Assembly (NCBI GenBank): GCA_051888795.1
Contig: JBJFCD010000213.1
Span: 45,797 to 109,796 of the forward strand
DNA: 64,000 nt
Reading direction: 5' to 3'
DNA from: MD308 sp051888795
GTDB taxonomy: Bacteria; Bacillota; Clostridia; Lachnospirales; Lachnospiraceae
The translations under genes and the position numbers were made by a program. Positions 63,725 through 64,000 of the stretch are shown here, piece by piece. The notes under the pieces are model-generated. The model was not told the DNA's origin, did no database searches, and worked only from the letters and a program-made list of their open reading frames with translations. The stretch's first letter is position 1. Each line of letters begins with the position of its first letter.

Positions 63725-63753
63725 ATTATACTATTAGATTTCACAAACCACAA
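63725..63753 (-). promoter_or_regulatory. Sigma-A promoter for the APC permease
   Basis: TTGTGG (63748-63753), 17-bp spacer, perfect TATAAT (63725-63730) on the minus strand, with a leader of about 75 bases. No riboswitch-like fold was recognised. Confidence 0.7.
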
Positions 63754-63800
63754 TAGTCTTTAATATGAAACTTTTTAATCTTTACAATGACAGAAACTTA

Positions 63801-63833
63801 AAAAGGCATCTTTCGCGATGAAAGATGCCTTTT
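63801..63833 (-). terminator. Terminator after the V-ATPase K subunit gene
   Basis: Perfect 14-bp stem AAAAGGCATCTTTC / GAAAGATGCCTTTT (63801-63814 with 63820-63833), 5-nt loop, T-rich ends on both strands. Confidence 0.9.
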
Positions 63834-63866
63834 ATCTCTACAGATAAACTGTTTTCAAATTCATTC

Positions 63867-64000
63867 TTAGCCTAAAAGCAACAAGCTGAATACCAATGTA
63901 AAGAGCGCTACTGTCTCTACGATACCTACTACGATAAAGTAGTTTGCTGTACCTTTTCCTGTTGCTCCCAATGCATCTGCAGCTGCTGCAGCACATTTTC
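63867..64000 (-). CDS. atpK: V-type ATP synthase subunit K (proteolipid), N-terminal part outside window
   Basis: Only the last 44 codons are visible. The minus strand reads ADALGATGKGTANYFIVVG, then IVETVALFTLVFSLLLLG and stop. This is the last pair of helices of the c-type proteolipid; the Glu in VETVALF is the ion-binding residue of the rotor. The protein transports H+ or Na+ in the membrane ring. Alanine-rich text before it (AAAAD) fits the loop. The rest of the V-ATPase operon would lie to the right of the window. A strong terminator follows. Confidence 0.85.
   Translation of the reverse strand, partial: KCAAAAADALGATGKGTANYFIVVGIVETVALFTLVFSLLLLG

Noticed and set aside
1..64000. CRISPR arrays, insertion sequences, prophage, integrases or a novel defence island
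   Set aside because: No regular repeat-spacer pattern, transposase motif, attachment site or cluster of unknown genes was seen. The window is dominated by conserved core genes.

Overview
The window is a contiguous chromosomal stretch of a low-GC, anaerobic, spore-forming Clostridia member, most probably of the family Lachnospiraceae. The reasons are the gene families present: a fused 2-hydroxyacyl-CoA dehydratase activator, a BspA-like leucine-rich repeat surface protein, DUF1292 and DUF6472-like small proteins, SpoIIM and SpoVB homologues, pta-ackA fermentation, and the end of a V-type ATPase proteolipid gene. Strong AGGAGG-type ribosome binding sites and sigma-A promoters with 17-bp spacers fit the same group. 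I cannot assign a genus from sequence alone. Almost every gene lies on the minus strand; the exceptions are tmcAL, the dehydratase activator and the SpoVB-like flippase. I see no insertion sequence, prophage, integrase, CRISPR array or rRNA.

Layout from left to right. 1-2300: acetate kinase (cut by the window edge) and phosphotransacetylase. 2.3-10.2 kb: a 2129-residue secreted LRR protein with an upstream XRE-type regulator. 10.4-13.3 kb: mgtE and, divergently, tmcAL. 13.3-20.0 kb: a probable operon polA-coaE-walJ-ACT-DUF711-degV. 20.1-23.3 kb: tRNA-Leu(CAA), a lipoprotein and a TrmB-like regulator coupled to lysA. 23.3-25.6 kb: a rhomboid-like membrane protein and pyruvate kinase. 25.8-30.3 kb: the large activator and, convergent to it, an unlisted 51-residue membrane ORF.

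30.5-42.5 kb is a sugar uptake and glycolysis block. A glucose-type PTS IICBA transporter is preceded by a RAT antiterminator/terminator and followed by a BglG/GlcT-type antiterminator, HPr and enzyme I. A HAD phosphatase, a DUF6472-like protein, gpmI, an esterase, tpiA, pgk and gap complete it. Together with pyk and pta-ackA this gives sugar import, most of lower glycolysis and acetate formation, all in one window. 42.6-46.7 kb is an iscR-iscS-iscU-mnmA-PHP operon, linking cysteine-derived sulfur to Fe-S clusters and tRNA thiolation, with a palindromic operator under its promoter.

46.9-64.0 kb holds sporulation-related spoVB and spoIIM homologues, a NUDIX hydrolase, larE, rny, recA-recX with a LexA box, DUF1292, a GntR/ABC operon of the YtrA kind, a D-Ala-D-Ala carboxypeptidase, scpA-scpB, a metallophosphoesterase, an APC permease fused to TrkA-C-like domains, and the last codons of a V-ATPase K subunit.

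Most of this is conserved housekeeping DNA. The observations most worth a second look are a possible Cys-His-Asp peptidase domain buried in the LRR protein, coding-like structured spacers after gap and pgk, a branched palindrome after pyk, an HPr without the regulatory Ser46, and the small membrane ORF at 30118-30273.
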